Assembly (NCBI GenBank): GCA_030220185.1
Contig: JASPKZ010004954.1
Span: 310,001-374,000 of the forward strand
Source of the DNA: Diploptera punctata
Taxonomy: Eukaryota; Arthropoda; Insecta; Blattodea; Blaberidae
Reading direction: 5' to 3'
Length of the DNA: 64,000 nucleotides
In this document: positions 43,101-52,399 of the stretch, one piece after another
How the letters are laid out: each line of letters starts with the position of its first letter
Position numbering within the stretch: position 1 is the first letter of the stretch
Notes under the pieces: model-generated
What the model saw: only the letters and a program-made list of their open reading frames with translations
Database searches by the model: none
Told to the model about the DNA's origin: nothing
Position numbers and translations under genes: made by a program

Positions 43101-43174
43101 AAATATGGAAATGAAGTGAGAGCCAGTAAGATGTAGAAATGTCAATCACATACTTAAACCGGACGCACATATAG

Positions 43175-43575
43175 AAGAATAATTTAATAATAACAAAAAT
43201 AATTAGTCGTTATCTCAGTCAAAAAATCAATTTATTAAGTCGACGTTTCAATAACCTTGTGTGAAAACATTTTCAAGACATGGTTGTTTATAATACATAG
43301 TTATCACCAAGATATTTTTTTACAAATTTAAATGGACAAAGTTAAAATTCCAATTTATGTTTACAAATATTTTAACAAGCAATATGTTTCACACCATTCA
43401 CTTAAATCTTTTTGTTTATTCAATAAAATATTTTGTTCTTTTTATATATGCCATTTGTGCTATTAATCTTTTTTGGTAATTATTTTCTTTGTGTAAACCT
43501 TTTATGTCATCCCATTTCATTTCATGATTAGCCTTAAAGATAAAACGATGTAGATTATGTATCACGAAATTCACG
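43175..43575 (-). pseudogene. Penelope-like element C-terminal remnant
   Basis: On the minus strand FIFKANHEMKWDDIKGLHKE and NNYQKRLIAQMAYIKRTKYF match the region after the GIY-YIG core in Penelope-like elements (NHxxxWDxxxxLxxExxYxKRLIxEMxHI). Downstream is GAAACGTCGAC near 43240, a motif frequent in Penelope 3' regions. The catalytic GIY-YIG residues themselves were not seen, so the identity rests on this segment. Confidence 0.6.
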
Positions 43576-44305
43576 CAGCGTTTGATTTTGAAATAATAAT
43601 ATTAAATTAAATTGATAAAAACATCAGATCTCTATTAAGAGTCAACTGTTCTCCAGATGTTTCTGAAAGACATTACATGCAGCAAAAGTTTTCACGAAAA
43701 TTATTTGATACTTGTTAGGGGAGATACACTCCTCGTCAACTCAAGCTCATCCCATAAGGTTTTTTCCTCCCTTCCAGAAAAAAAAAAGACTGGAAAAAGT
43801 TCTTAATGAAATTCTTTCTTTGGATAGAGTCACAAATGAAAACTGCAGTGGATATAGCGTACATCTCTGAAGAAAGATGTGTATTTTGTAACAAGTAACC
43901 CGCTTGAGCGGTTCACAGGAAGTTCATATTTGGATGAATTGAAGAGAGGGAAGTTTGCCCCTCGTACTGAGTGTCTGGGACACTTGACTCAAGTTGTGAT
44001 GCTACGTGCCGACCCTCAGATAAGCTTGAGACTGACATGGAGAAAAAATCTAACGACTAACTAATGCCAAGTCTCAGAACTGAAATTTCTCTTTTTACAG
44101 CTTTTTAAACTCTTGTTTCTTTAAGTTATCCGGTATCAAAACCGGTTTAAATTAAATCTTAAATTCGAATAAGTATTTGTAATTTATCTAAACAGAATTA
44201 TAAATATGCTTTTTTTATAAAATATAGGGATGAAACATCATAAAGATGATGAAGTATAATACATTATTTTGTTGTTGTGTGAACGTGGAATATTAATTTT
44301 TTACT
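43576..44305. other. no recognisable feature
   Basis: A 61-codon frame at 43879 (MYFVTSNPLERFTGSSYLDE onward) has no family I recognise. Confidence 0.4.
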
Positions 44306-44306
44306 T

Positions 44307-44863
44307 TCGATTGTATCTTCTTCTTCTTCACTTCACGGGCTAGGCAAATTGCCTGTACCGCCTCACAGTTGTTCTGTCCATCTTTTCACTGGCCTTCCTA
44401 CATTCCTTGAACCTCTTGGCTTGTAGTTGAATGCTGCTCTTGGTAATCTTGATACATTCATTCTTTCCACGTGTGTAAACCATTTCTCTCTATATTCTCT
44501 AATTTTCTCATCCAATGGATATATACTTAACTCTGTTCTTATATCTTCATTCCTTATCCGATCCAATCTTGTGCAGCCATTTGCTTTTCTAAGGAAGTTC
44601 ATTTCTGCGCTTTGTATTCTACTTTGCAGTTTTTTTTGTCATTACCCAAGTTTTGCTCACATAAAGTAATGCAGGAACTGCCGATATTTTATAAAACTTC
44701 AATCTAGTATCTCTTCTTGTTTTATTCTTTAATGTTTTATGTATAGTTCCGCATATCATTTGAAATTTCGACAGTTTCATATGTATGTCTCTTTCAGTTT
44801 TTGTGTTTATAGTAAAATTACAACCCAAATAATTGAAATGTGTTACTTGTTCCAGAGGTTTGT
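44307..44863 (-). pseudogene. LINE B5, 3' part (minus strand)
   Basis: The C-terminal domain in two frames: 44828-44619 (FQMICGTIHKTLKNKTRRDT, KISAVPALLYVSKTW) and 44602-44363 (MNFLRKANGCTRLDRIRNED, FNYKPRGSRNVGRPVKRW). It ends at the left in a (GAA)n tail. It stops at 44863, where a plus-strand piece of the same family's 5' end begins. Confidence 0.85.
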
Positions 44864-45236
44864 TGTCCCCACGGCCTAGACCTTGTCGTGGTGGAGGGGC
44901 TCAGTACCTAATGACCCAGACGACTAGATAGGGAAGTCTGGTTTTTTAACTTAGCTTGCTATCTAGTAAGAGGAGAAGAGAAGCGAACTAGCTCCAACGA
45001 GGGATAGCTCAACTGCTTCAGAAGCGAATGAAGAAAATTGTTCTCAACGGTAAAGAAGGCGGAAGATGAAACCTGCAAGCCAAGGAGTAGATGGGACTCC
45101 AAAGCTTTGGTTAGCAACCCGTCTAGGAGAAGGAGATTCCGAAATAAATCCCCTATCCACTAGGAAGGTGGTTGTGCGTCTGGGCTGGTAACCCGACCAT
45201 GTAAAAAATTTCCAAACTCATCTCTCTCTCACAGTG
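44864..45236 (+). mobile_element. LINE B 5' UTR module, inverted relative to B5
   Basis: CCCCACGGCCTAGACCTTGT, then CGTGGTGGAGGGGCTCAGTA and CCTAATGACCCAGACGACTA, the same layout as 31587 onward. The RNA 5' end lies at the junction with the minus-strand 3' part. That is the geometry expected of a twin-priming inversion that copied to the end of the RNA. A weak TTCGATT repeat (44306-44312 and 45237-45243) could be the target duplication. Confidence 0.7.
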
Positions 45237-45243
45237 TTCGATT

Positions 45244-45636
45244 TTATTATGGACCTATGACTCTCTGAATTGTAGTCAAACTCGATGGATTAGTGGTTAC
45301 CATGTTCATCTTAGTTTTCGTGGTATTAATTCCGGATTTTTAAGGATGTAAAATCTTCAGGATATTGCTTTTCAGAAGGGAAGTAAAAAGTGGATCCCGT
45401 GTTGAAGATTTACGACACGTAAAATTACCTCAAGCCTAAAATGTGAGGTATCTGACTTAACTTTGTCGGCCCTATCCCACCCACATTTGCGTTGTTAGTG
45501 ACTTGGACTGTTAAAAGTATACTTAAATATTATACAATATACTATCTTTACTTCTCTGAAGGATATGGAAAAAATTCAGAAAATTTTCTTAACAGAATAT
45601 CTTCAACAAATAAATGAAATTTATGATATTAATAAT
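45244..45636. other. possible decayed tRNA-like SINE, otherwise unrecognised
   Basis: GATGGATTAGTGGTTACCAT near 45284 resembles an A box, and a poor B-box-like GGTATTAATTCCGG follows. No second copy to compare. Confidence 0.3.
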
Positions 45637-45996
45637 GTCCACCGCTATGGTCTCGAGGTAGCGTGCTGCCTTGTCACGCAGCGGGCCCAGGTTCAATCCC
45701 CGGTCGGGACAGTTTTTCTGGATGAGGTTTTTATCGGTTTTTTTCCTCACCTGTAAGACAAATGTCACGAAAACTTTAAGACCCAAACGGTCCCCGAAAT
45801 CATATGGCCATCGCAGTCATCATCATCATCATTCACATTCATCTTAGATTAAGCTTAGGATTAGGGGCTCTCTGGTGCACCACTATCATCATCACCCATC
45901 ATATAATCGGGGCGACGTAACTCCGCCTTCCAGGCGCCTCAACCTCAGAAGTTGGTTTCAATTACGCCATTGCCAGGAAGGAACACCAGAAGTGTC
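45637..45996 (+). mobile_element. S1 SINE, copy h (variant 3' end)
   Basis: Normal S1 head (B box mutated to AGGTTCAATCCCCGG) and body. After (CAT)n it carries the alternative 3' block TTAGATTAAGCTTAGGATTA, CACCACTATCATCATCACCC, CGCCTTCCAGGCGCCTCAAC and CCAGGAAGGAACACCAGAAG, shared with copy e (inverted). Confidence 0.8.
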
Positions 45997-46036
45997 TAAA
46001 AGAACAAACTGGGGGCATTAAACAAACTATTTCCGA

Positions 46037-46200
46037 GTTGTGTAGAGTGCACAATGAAGAATTTGTCAAAAAAGTGAAATATACACATACCAAGAAGCAA
46101 ATGTATGAAATTAATAATTTTATTTGCCAGTTGCGTAGAGTGCACAATGAAGAATTGTTTCAAAACAGAGAAATATGCACATACCAAGAAACAATACCTT
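46037..46200. repeat. 93-bp tandem duplication
   Basis: GTTGTGTAGAGTGCACAATG (46037) recurs as GTTGCGTAGAGTGCACAATG (46130), followed in both by AAGAATT and, further on, CACATACCAAGAAGCAA or CACATACCAAGAAACAA. Two diverged units, with no recognised function. Confidence 0.75.
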
Positions 46201-46280
46201 AGGAGTCATAGTAAATGGACGATCTGGCTGCCTTAGAGTCCACAGACATTCCTGTTAACAACCTATCTACGATTTAAATT

Positions 46281-46905
46281 ATCATAAGTAATGCCACGAG
46301 TGATTTCCAATTTATCTAGAGAATTTGTAAATCAGGAGTGGCATTTTTTAGGACTATTTAACGAATAAAATTAAGCTGTTTACTCACAAATCATTATTTA
46401 AATATAGTTATTTTAAAATATTTATATATTTAATATAAACGGCGATGTTTGAAAACAAATGAGAAACGATTGGTACGCTTCATTTGCTTCTTTTGTTCTC
46501 ACCGCAACCAGATCATATTATTTATTGCCAAAGGAACGCAAATATTGTAAATATGACAATTATATTTTTCTGGGAAAAATACATTTAAGAAAGTGAAAAG
46601 AGTGGTTCCTTTTTTTGGTGGTATAATCAATTGCTAGAAATGTTTTTAAATTAACTCCCGCATGCGGTATGTGTTGACATTCATGCACTATATATACGAA
46701 CTGGTAGCCGTATTTCTGAGTGAGTCAGTCACTGCAAAATAATACTATGACCTATTCAGAATGTTAAAAAGGAGGTGCTTTCTTTATTATGATAAACTTT
46801 AGTTGGTAAATTCTAGGCGAAACACGACTGTGATTGGTTGTAAATAAAAATCATTGTAACGTGATTGGTCATGGACTCCCATTTGGGACATGAGTTAAAT
46901 AGTCA
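46281..46905 (+). repeat. palindromic repeat X, copy X4
   Basis: TATCATAAGTAATGCCACGA, a shortened palindrome lacking its central hairpin, then TTAGGACTATTTAACG, AAACGGCGATGTTTGAAAAC, AAAAAGGAGGTGCTTTCTTT and the GTGATTGGTCATGGACTCCC end with GTTAAATAGTC. Confidence 0.75.
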
Positions 46906-47030
46906 ACAGTAATCTAACAAGAGGTTGTGTTTTTTCTGAAAAAATCACGAGCGACAAAGTCTCGAGTGATTTTGTCCAATGAAAAATTCAACCTCACGTT
47001 GGACTTGGTGTGACTATTTAGAGAATAATA
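46906..47030. repeat. palindrome adjoining X4
   Basis: AGGTTG..AAAAAATCACGAGCGACAAA then GTCTCGAGTGATTTT..CAACCT is an inverted repeat of about 90 bp. It is bounded by GTTAAATAGTC at the left and GACTATTTAG at the right. The layout is that of the X palindrome but the sequence differs, so it may be the palindrome of a related family. Confidence 0.6.
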
Positions 47031-47285
47031 TATCAGAAGCAAAAATAATTATAATGTTTAATATTTACCAAATCTGAGATTATGTATTCCGATCTTACTT
47101 CCTGGCGATTTCTAAGCCGGCTGTATAGTTATAAATAGCATATCTGTACTGTTACATTCAACAAGATTGTTTATTTCCACTAATAATGTAAAATGTGTCT
47201 GATTAATTTAAATTAAGTTAATATATATAATTTCATTATACAAGTAAGTCCTGGAGTATTGGATCGCTTCATACAGACAGCTTCT
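47031..47285. other. no recognisable feature
   Basis: Nothing recognised. Confidence 0.35.
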
Positions 47286-47287
47286 AA

Positions 47288-47362
47288 CAGGGAACGGTTG
47301 TGGTCTAGTGGAGGGAGTTACTATTTCCCATGCAGGAGGTCGCGTGTTCGATCGCGCTGTCA
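47288..47362 (+). mobile_element. tRNA-like sequence
   Basis: GTTGTGGTCTAGTGGAGGGA (A-box-like) and GGTCGCGTGTTCGATCGCGC (B box GTTCGATC). TTTTTTT follows at 47367. The anticodon arm does not give a clear isotype, so it is probably a SINE head or tRNA pseudogene. Confidence 0.5.
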
Positions 47363-47369
47363 TGCTTTT

Positions 47370-47848
47370 TTTGTCCTTATCTCAATTAATTTTCTTAGTT
47401 TTGTTTTATTTTTTTGCTTTGTTTTATTTACAGCATTTACCGCACTACTTATATACGCGAAATTATTTTTCATTGCACGACACACAACGAAATAGAACGG
47501 ATTTTAGTTTTTCAAATAGTTGTCTACTTGTGAACCAAACAACTGACCTCTGGTCATGCGCAGTGGCTTCGTTCTGGGACTTGAAAATCACCTTTGCATC
47601 AACAATTATTTCAAAGTCTGTAAAATAATAACTTAAGAGTTTTATTTAATATTGTTTTCTTTGCGGTCCGGAACATTTAAATAACTGGCAAGATAAATTA
47701 TTGTTTCGCCAATTTAGGGATCGGATATTACATTAGTCCCATCGATTATAATTGAATAGGATTGTGATAGTTTTGTTAGAAATGGCACTTACTATCAGCA
47801 AGTCCCAAACAGTAAAACTGACATTACTTCAGTAACTGAAACAAATAT
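47370..47848. other. no recognisable feature
   Basis: Nothing recognised. Confidence 0.35.
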
Positions 47849-48003
47849 GGACCCCTGCTTAAATAGACTATATAAACATAATAATATTCAGGAATTAATA
47901 AATAAAAGAATACAAAATGCTAAGAAATGCTATTTTTCAATAAATGAAGTATTTGAATTCAAAATATCCGACACGTGAAACAAAAACCAGATTGTATAAA
48001 GTC
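47849..48003 (+). pseudogene. LINE fragment cut by a Helitron
   Basis: The conceptual protein reads LINKRIQNAKKCYFSINEVF, then FKISDT and KTRLYKVL. This is the INxRIxxxxxCYxSL..KTKxRLYKVLI block that precedes the C-terminal domain in several insect LINEs. It stops exactly where the Helitron end CTAGCTAACACCCGGCG begins. Confidence 0.5.
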
Positions 48004-48686
48004 CTAGCTAACACCCGGCGTGCGTTGCTACGCCGAAAAGAAAGAAAGATAATCAATGTGTTCTTATGCTTAATTGAATAAGTGAAAGAAAAGATAATTA
48101 TAAATTTATATCGTAGATAATAGGTACCCGTGCTGATTAACCGGCGATGCCCGAGAATCTACTTATCCCGATCTTCTTGACATAAATGATCTGAAAGACG
48201 AAAATTAAAGTGTTTTTATGTTTAGTTGATTAAGGTAGAGGTAAAATTTATATTGTAATTTTGTAATATACCTCGTGCTGAATACAGGGCGTTGCCCGGG
48301 ATCTACTTATTCCAATCTTCGTGGCATAAATGAGCTGAAAGACGAATATTAATGTGTTTTAATGTTTAATTTGATAAGTAAAAGAACACAATTATTATAA
48401 ATTTATACCTTAATTATTGTTTTATGATATCCCGTGCTGATTACCCGGCGTTACCAAAGAAACTGCTCATCCCGATCTACTTGGCATAAATGAGCTGAGA
48501 GACGAACATTAATTAGTTTTATGTATAGTTGAATAAGCGATAGGTCAAATTTATATCGTAATTATTTTTGTATACCCCGTGTTGATTATCTGACGTTGCA
48601 GTTGCCCGGAATCTACTTATCCTGATCTTCTAGGCATAAATGAGCTGAAAGACGAAAATTAATGTATTTTTATAATAATAATAGTA

Positions 48687-48717
<31 letters not shown>

Positions 48718-49364
48718 TAGAATTATTTTACCTGGCAGAATTTAGGCTTTAAGGCCATGTCTGCCACTTAACCAGGTTTGTTATTCAGTCAGGTTATGTA
48801 TAGTTGAATAAGTAAAGGGAAAAATTTATATCGTGATTATTTTCATATATTCCGTGCTGATTACCCGGCGTTTCCCGGTAATCTACTTATCCCGAACTAC
48901 TTGGCATAAATGAGCTGAAAGACAAAATTTGTTATTGTGAGTTATCCATAAAAGAACTACCCGCCATGCGCTGCTACGCTTACCCGGGAATCTACTAATC
49001 CCGATCTTCTTGGCATCAATGAAAGACAAAAATGGTTATTGTGAGTTATCCGTTAAAGATAAATACACCCTGTCGCGGACTTTTTTGTAGAGTTTTCCGA
49101 GATATTCAATTCTGTATACATTATTTTTTTAAATATTTGTTATTGTTTAGGCAGCGTAAGACATTAAGGTCTGATAAGGAACTTCTTTTCACTTTTTTTT
49201 TACAAAAGACGATTTTAAGGGAGAAGGGGTTGAGTATTACAACTCTCTTATAGCCTATGTTCATCCCGGGGATCTCCTGAACATTTTGCAAAAAGCCCCA
49301 TTACAATCAGATGAACAGCGCGTAAAATACGAACAAAAAAAAACGTGAATTTTTATATATTAGA
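48004..49364 (-). mobile_element. Helitron H1 (non-autonomous), first of a tandem array
   Basis: Minus strand. The 5' end is TCTAATATATAAAAATTCAC at 49364, then GCGCTGTTCATC..-type sequence and ATGTTCAGGAGATCCCCGGG. The 3' end is GGCGTAGCAACGCACGCCGG, GTGTTAGCTAG at 48004, with a terminal hairpin GGCGT/ACGCC and CTAG. The interior holds five or six tandem units of 110-160 bp, each with CCCGATCTTCTTGGCATAAA and TGAGCTGAAAGAC, near 48171, 48310, 48470, 48620, 48890 and 49000. No Rep/helicase. The 5'-TC, hairpin and CTAG ends fit Helitrons. Confidence 0.8.
48672..48793 (-). mobile_element. CR1-like LINE 3' tail inserted in Helitron H1
   Basis: An (AAT)n run, then ACCTGGCAGAATTTAGGCTT and TAAGGCCATGTCTGCCACTT. 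Reversed, this is the GGCCTTA..CTGCCAG tail of the LINE at 35371. It interrupts one tandem unit (ATTTTTAT and ATGTATAGTTG on either side). Confidence 0.7.
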
Positions 49365-49454
49365 CTAGCCAATGCCCGGCATGCTCTGCTACACCTAAAT
49401 GAATTAAATGTGTTTTAATGTTTAGTTAAATAAGTAAAAAGTAAAATAATTATA

Positions 49455-50300
49455 CATTTATATGGTAAATATCAGTTTGGCGGTTATAGGTAAATTGGCC
49501 GGTTTACGGGTAATTCGATCTTTTTATAGACAGATTCAACGGTTTAAGGGTAATTTTATCGTTTCAGGTACCTTGAACGGTTTACGGGTACTTTCTCGTT
49601 TTAGAGGTAGTTTAATCGGTTTACTGGTAGTTTTGGTTTTTATAGAGGTAGTTTGATTAGCTACTGGTAATTTGGTCGTTATAGAGTTGATTTCATTGAT
49701 TTTGGGGTAGTTCTGGATCGGTTGGACGTTTTAGATTATGTTTCTGGTTTAGGTCAGATATCGGTCATGTTAGGTTAGATTCGGTTAGGTTAGGACAGGA
49801 TATGATAGGTTAGGTTAGGATATATTAGGTTAGATTAATTAGGTTCGATTCAGTTCGGTTCGATATCGTCCGGTTCGGTTAGGTTAGGTCAGGTTTAGAT
49901 CCGGGTTAGAATAGTGTTATGTCCGGGTTAGGTGAGAGATAGTTCAGGTTTAGATCCGGGTTTGGTTTCTGGTTCGGATTCGGGTCCCGTTTGAATTCAG
50001 TTTGGGTTTCAGTTTTGAGTTCAATTTTTCTTTCAGTATTGTTTTTTTTTATTTGAATTTTGGTTTCGGGTTTGGATTCAGGTTAGGTTCAGGTTAGGTT
50101 CAGGTTAGATTCAGTTTAGATTTGGGTTAGGTTCGTGTTAGGTTCAGTTTAAGGTCAGCGTAGGTTCGGGTTAGGTTCGATTTAGATTTGGTTAGGATCA
50201 CTTTAGGTTAAGGTTAGGTAAATGTTAGATTTTGTTCAGGTTCAGGTTAGGTTCAAGATAGGTTCAGATTAGGTTAGGTTAGGCTAGGCTCGGTTAGGTT
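49455..50300 (+). repeat. degenerate TTAGG/GGTTTACGGGTA repeat array (first)
   Basis: From 49490 GGTTTACGGGTA-like units change near 49740 to GGTTAGG, GGTTCAGGTTA, GGTTCGGGTTA and similar. The core TTAGG is the insect telomere unit, but units vary in length and base (often 10-11 bp, GGTTAGGTTC). It lies inside Helitron H2. Confidence 0.85.
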
Positions 50301-50524
50301 AGCCCTTAAAATGGCAAAACAAATTTCTCGTGTTAGTTATTTGAATACGATGGACCACAGTGAAAACGGAATTTTGTATAACTGCTATTATTAGGTGTAT
50401 TATGTATAATTAGACACAAATTTAAGTGGTTTCTTTTTGTTCGTTTTCTTCTGATTTATTTAAAATATTAAATTAATCGAACTAACTGATGTGTCCAAAA
50501 GGATACATTGCAAATATAAAGGTT

Positions 50525-50835
50525 GGGCACGTTTGGTTAGGTTAAGTTCGGTTTAGGTTCGGGTTAGGTTCAGTTTACGGTCAGTGTAGGTTCAGTGTAG
50601 CTTCCGTGTAAGTTCAGTTTAGGTTCGGTTTAGGTTATGTTTACGTTCGGTTTATATTCGTTTAGGATCAATTTAGCTTGAGGTTCAGGTTATTTTAGGT
50701 TATGTTTAGTTGTGTTCGGTTAGGTTAGAATATGTTCGGTTATGTTGGGTTACGTTAGGTTCGGTCAGGTTCGTTCAGTATTGGTCATATTCGGTCAGGT
50801 TGGTTCTGTATAGGTCAGTATAATACAGGTCAGGC
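50525..50835 (+). repeat. degenerate TTAGG-like array (second)
   Basis: GGTTAGGTTAAGTTCGGTTT, TTAGGTTCGGGTTAGGTTCA and later GGTTATGTTTAGTTG-type units. Same character as the first array and likewise inside H2. Confidence 0.85.
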
Positions 50836-51275
50836 CATTTAACCCTTAAATTGGCAAAACACTAATATCTTGTCAGTTATTTAAATGCGGTGGACCGCAG
50901 TGGATACGAAACCCCGTGACTCTTAATTATGAGTTATATAATGTGTAATTCGACACACGTTTAAGTAATTCCTATTAGTTTATCTTCTTATGATGTATTT
51001 AAAATATAAAATAAATTAAACGAATTGTTATATCCTGTAACACACAGTGTCAATTTAATGGCTAAGCGTCCAAAAAGCTGTTTTTACGGTTTTCAATACA
51101 AAGGGCAATTTTTAGGGTGCAGGAGTTGAATATCACAACTCTCTTATATCTCATGTCCATCCCGGGAATCTCCTGAACATTTTGCACGAAGCACCATCAC
51201 AATCGGATGAACGGCATGGCAGCGCATAAAATACAAACAAACAAACATTCATTCATTTTTTTTTTATATTTTAGA

Positions 51276-52010
51276 CTAACCAATACCCAGTGTGCGCTGC
51301 TACAAACTCAAACTCGTTGGCACTATCGAACCCGTAGGTTCATGGCCTCGCGGACATAAACTCTCCATACATCTCTAAACTGAGCCAATGTTTTCCAATC
51401 ATCCCCTGTATAATTTACTTCCCTCAATTCATAGTTGTTATTCTCCCACCTCATTATTGGTCTACTGGGCGTTTTTCCTCTGTTTTTTCTACAAGAAGAT
51501 TCCATGCACATCTTTCAATTCCCATTCGTGCCAAATGTCCTGCCAATCGCAGTCTACCAGACTTAACTGTTCTCGTTATATCTGGCTTCATATAAAGACC
51601 ATGTAGTTCATCGTAATGTAGTCTTCTCCATTCACCTGTCTGTTCATCTCTCTTTGATCCAAAACTTTCCTAAGAACTTTATTCTCAAATACTCGTAATC
51701 TCCTTTCCTCTCAAAGTAAGAATCCATGTTTCGCACCCATATAATATAACTGGTAGAATAATAGTTTTATATATTTTCAGTTTAACGTTTTTTAAAAGGA
51801 GTTGGGACATCAAGAGTCTCTGTAATGCTTAATAGCACGCATTTCCAGTTTTGAACCTATTTTTAATTTCTTTGGGCATCTCATTCCTATTTGTGATTAT
51901 TGTTCCTAGATATTTGAATTGAGCCACTTCCTCAAAATTTCCCACCTAAATGAATTAACTGGTTTATATGTTTAGTTAAATAACTTGATAGGATCAGGTC
52001 TATGACAACA
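51276..52010 (-). mobile_element. Helitron H3 end, split by LINE A5
   Basis: GTAGCAGCGCACACTGGGTA, TTGGTTAG on the minus strand (51276-51303) is a third Helitron 3' end, directly abutting the start of H2. After LINE A5 the subterminal part resumes near 51947 (CCTAAATGAATTAACTGGTT, GTTTAGTTAAATAAC), matching the sequence inside the H2 3' end at 49389. The 5' end of H3 was not found. Confidence 0.65.
51304..51946 (-). pseudogene. LINE A5, 3' end
   Basis: The frame 51511-51323 reads MCMESSCRKNRGKTPSRPIM, RWENNNYELREVNYTGDDWK, TLAQFRDVWRVYVREAMNLR. Further along the minus strand come the LRVFENKVL and ILPVILYGC blocks (about 51650-51760) and a GSKLEMRAIKHYRDS-like segment. 5' truncated before the RT. 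Confidence 0.85.
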
Positions 52011-52399
52011 GGTAGGCCTATAGAAATTTAACTTAAACTTCGTACAAACAACGTAATATTATGGATCTGCTCGTTATGAGATCAGTACTGTACTTAATTC
52101 TGAAGTAATTGAGTTTTAATTGTATCTTCAAAAATAACTTTATGATGAAGCGATCTGCTCTAATAGAGAACAGGAGCGGCCTGCTCGTAGCTGAAGCAGG
52201 ACTCAATCTTGTAGAACGTATACATAGCTCAAACTTCCTCGTCGAGCGTCAATACAAAACGTGAAAAACTCGACATAGCGCCTATACAGAACTATAGTAG
52301 AACTTGTCTCGACCGTACTGGACGAGGGACAAGAGAGTACTTACGTAAATAAATTATTAACATAGCAAACTAGCAATCAGACCGACAGCTTTCATAAAT
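52011..52399. other. no recognisable feature
   Basis: Possibly more of Helitron H3, but no hallmark seen. Confidence 0.35.

Larger units (their letters stand above)
49365..51275 (-). mobile_element. Helitron H2 carrying degenerate telomere-like repeats
   Basis: Minus strand. The 5' end is TCTAAAATATAAAAAAAAAA at 51275, followed by ATGCGCTGCCATGCCGTTCA and ATGTTCAGGAGATTCCCGGG. The 3' end is GTAGCAGAGCATGCCGGGCA, TTGGCTAG at 49365, directly joined to the start of H1. The interior is two copies of an about 200-bp unit (CCCTTAAAATGGCAAAACAA at 50303 and CCCTTAAATTGGCAAAACAC at 50842), alternating with TTAGG-like arrays. No coding region. Confidence 0.8.

Noticed and set aside
48130..49060. CRISPR array
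   Set aside because: Units are 110-160 bp, diverged throughout and lack short repeats with unique spacers; the context is a eukaryotic Helitron.
49455..50835. Chromosome end
   Set aside because: The TTAGG-like units are degenerate, mixed in length and bounded on both sides by Helitron and LINE sequence, so they are internal.
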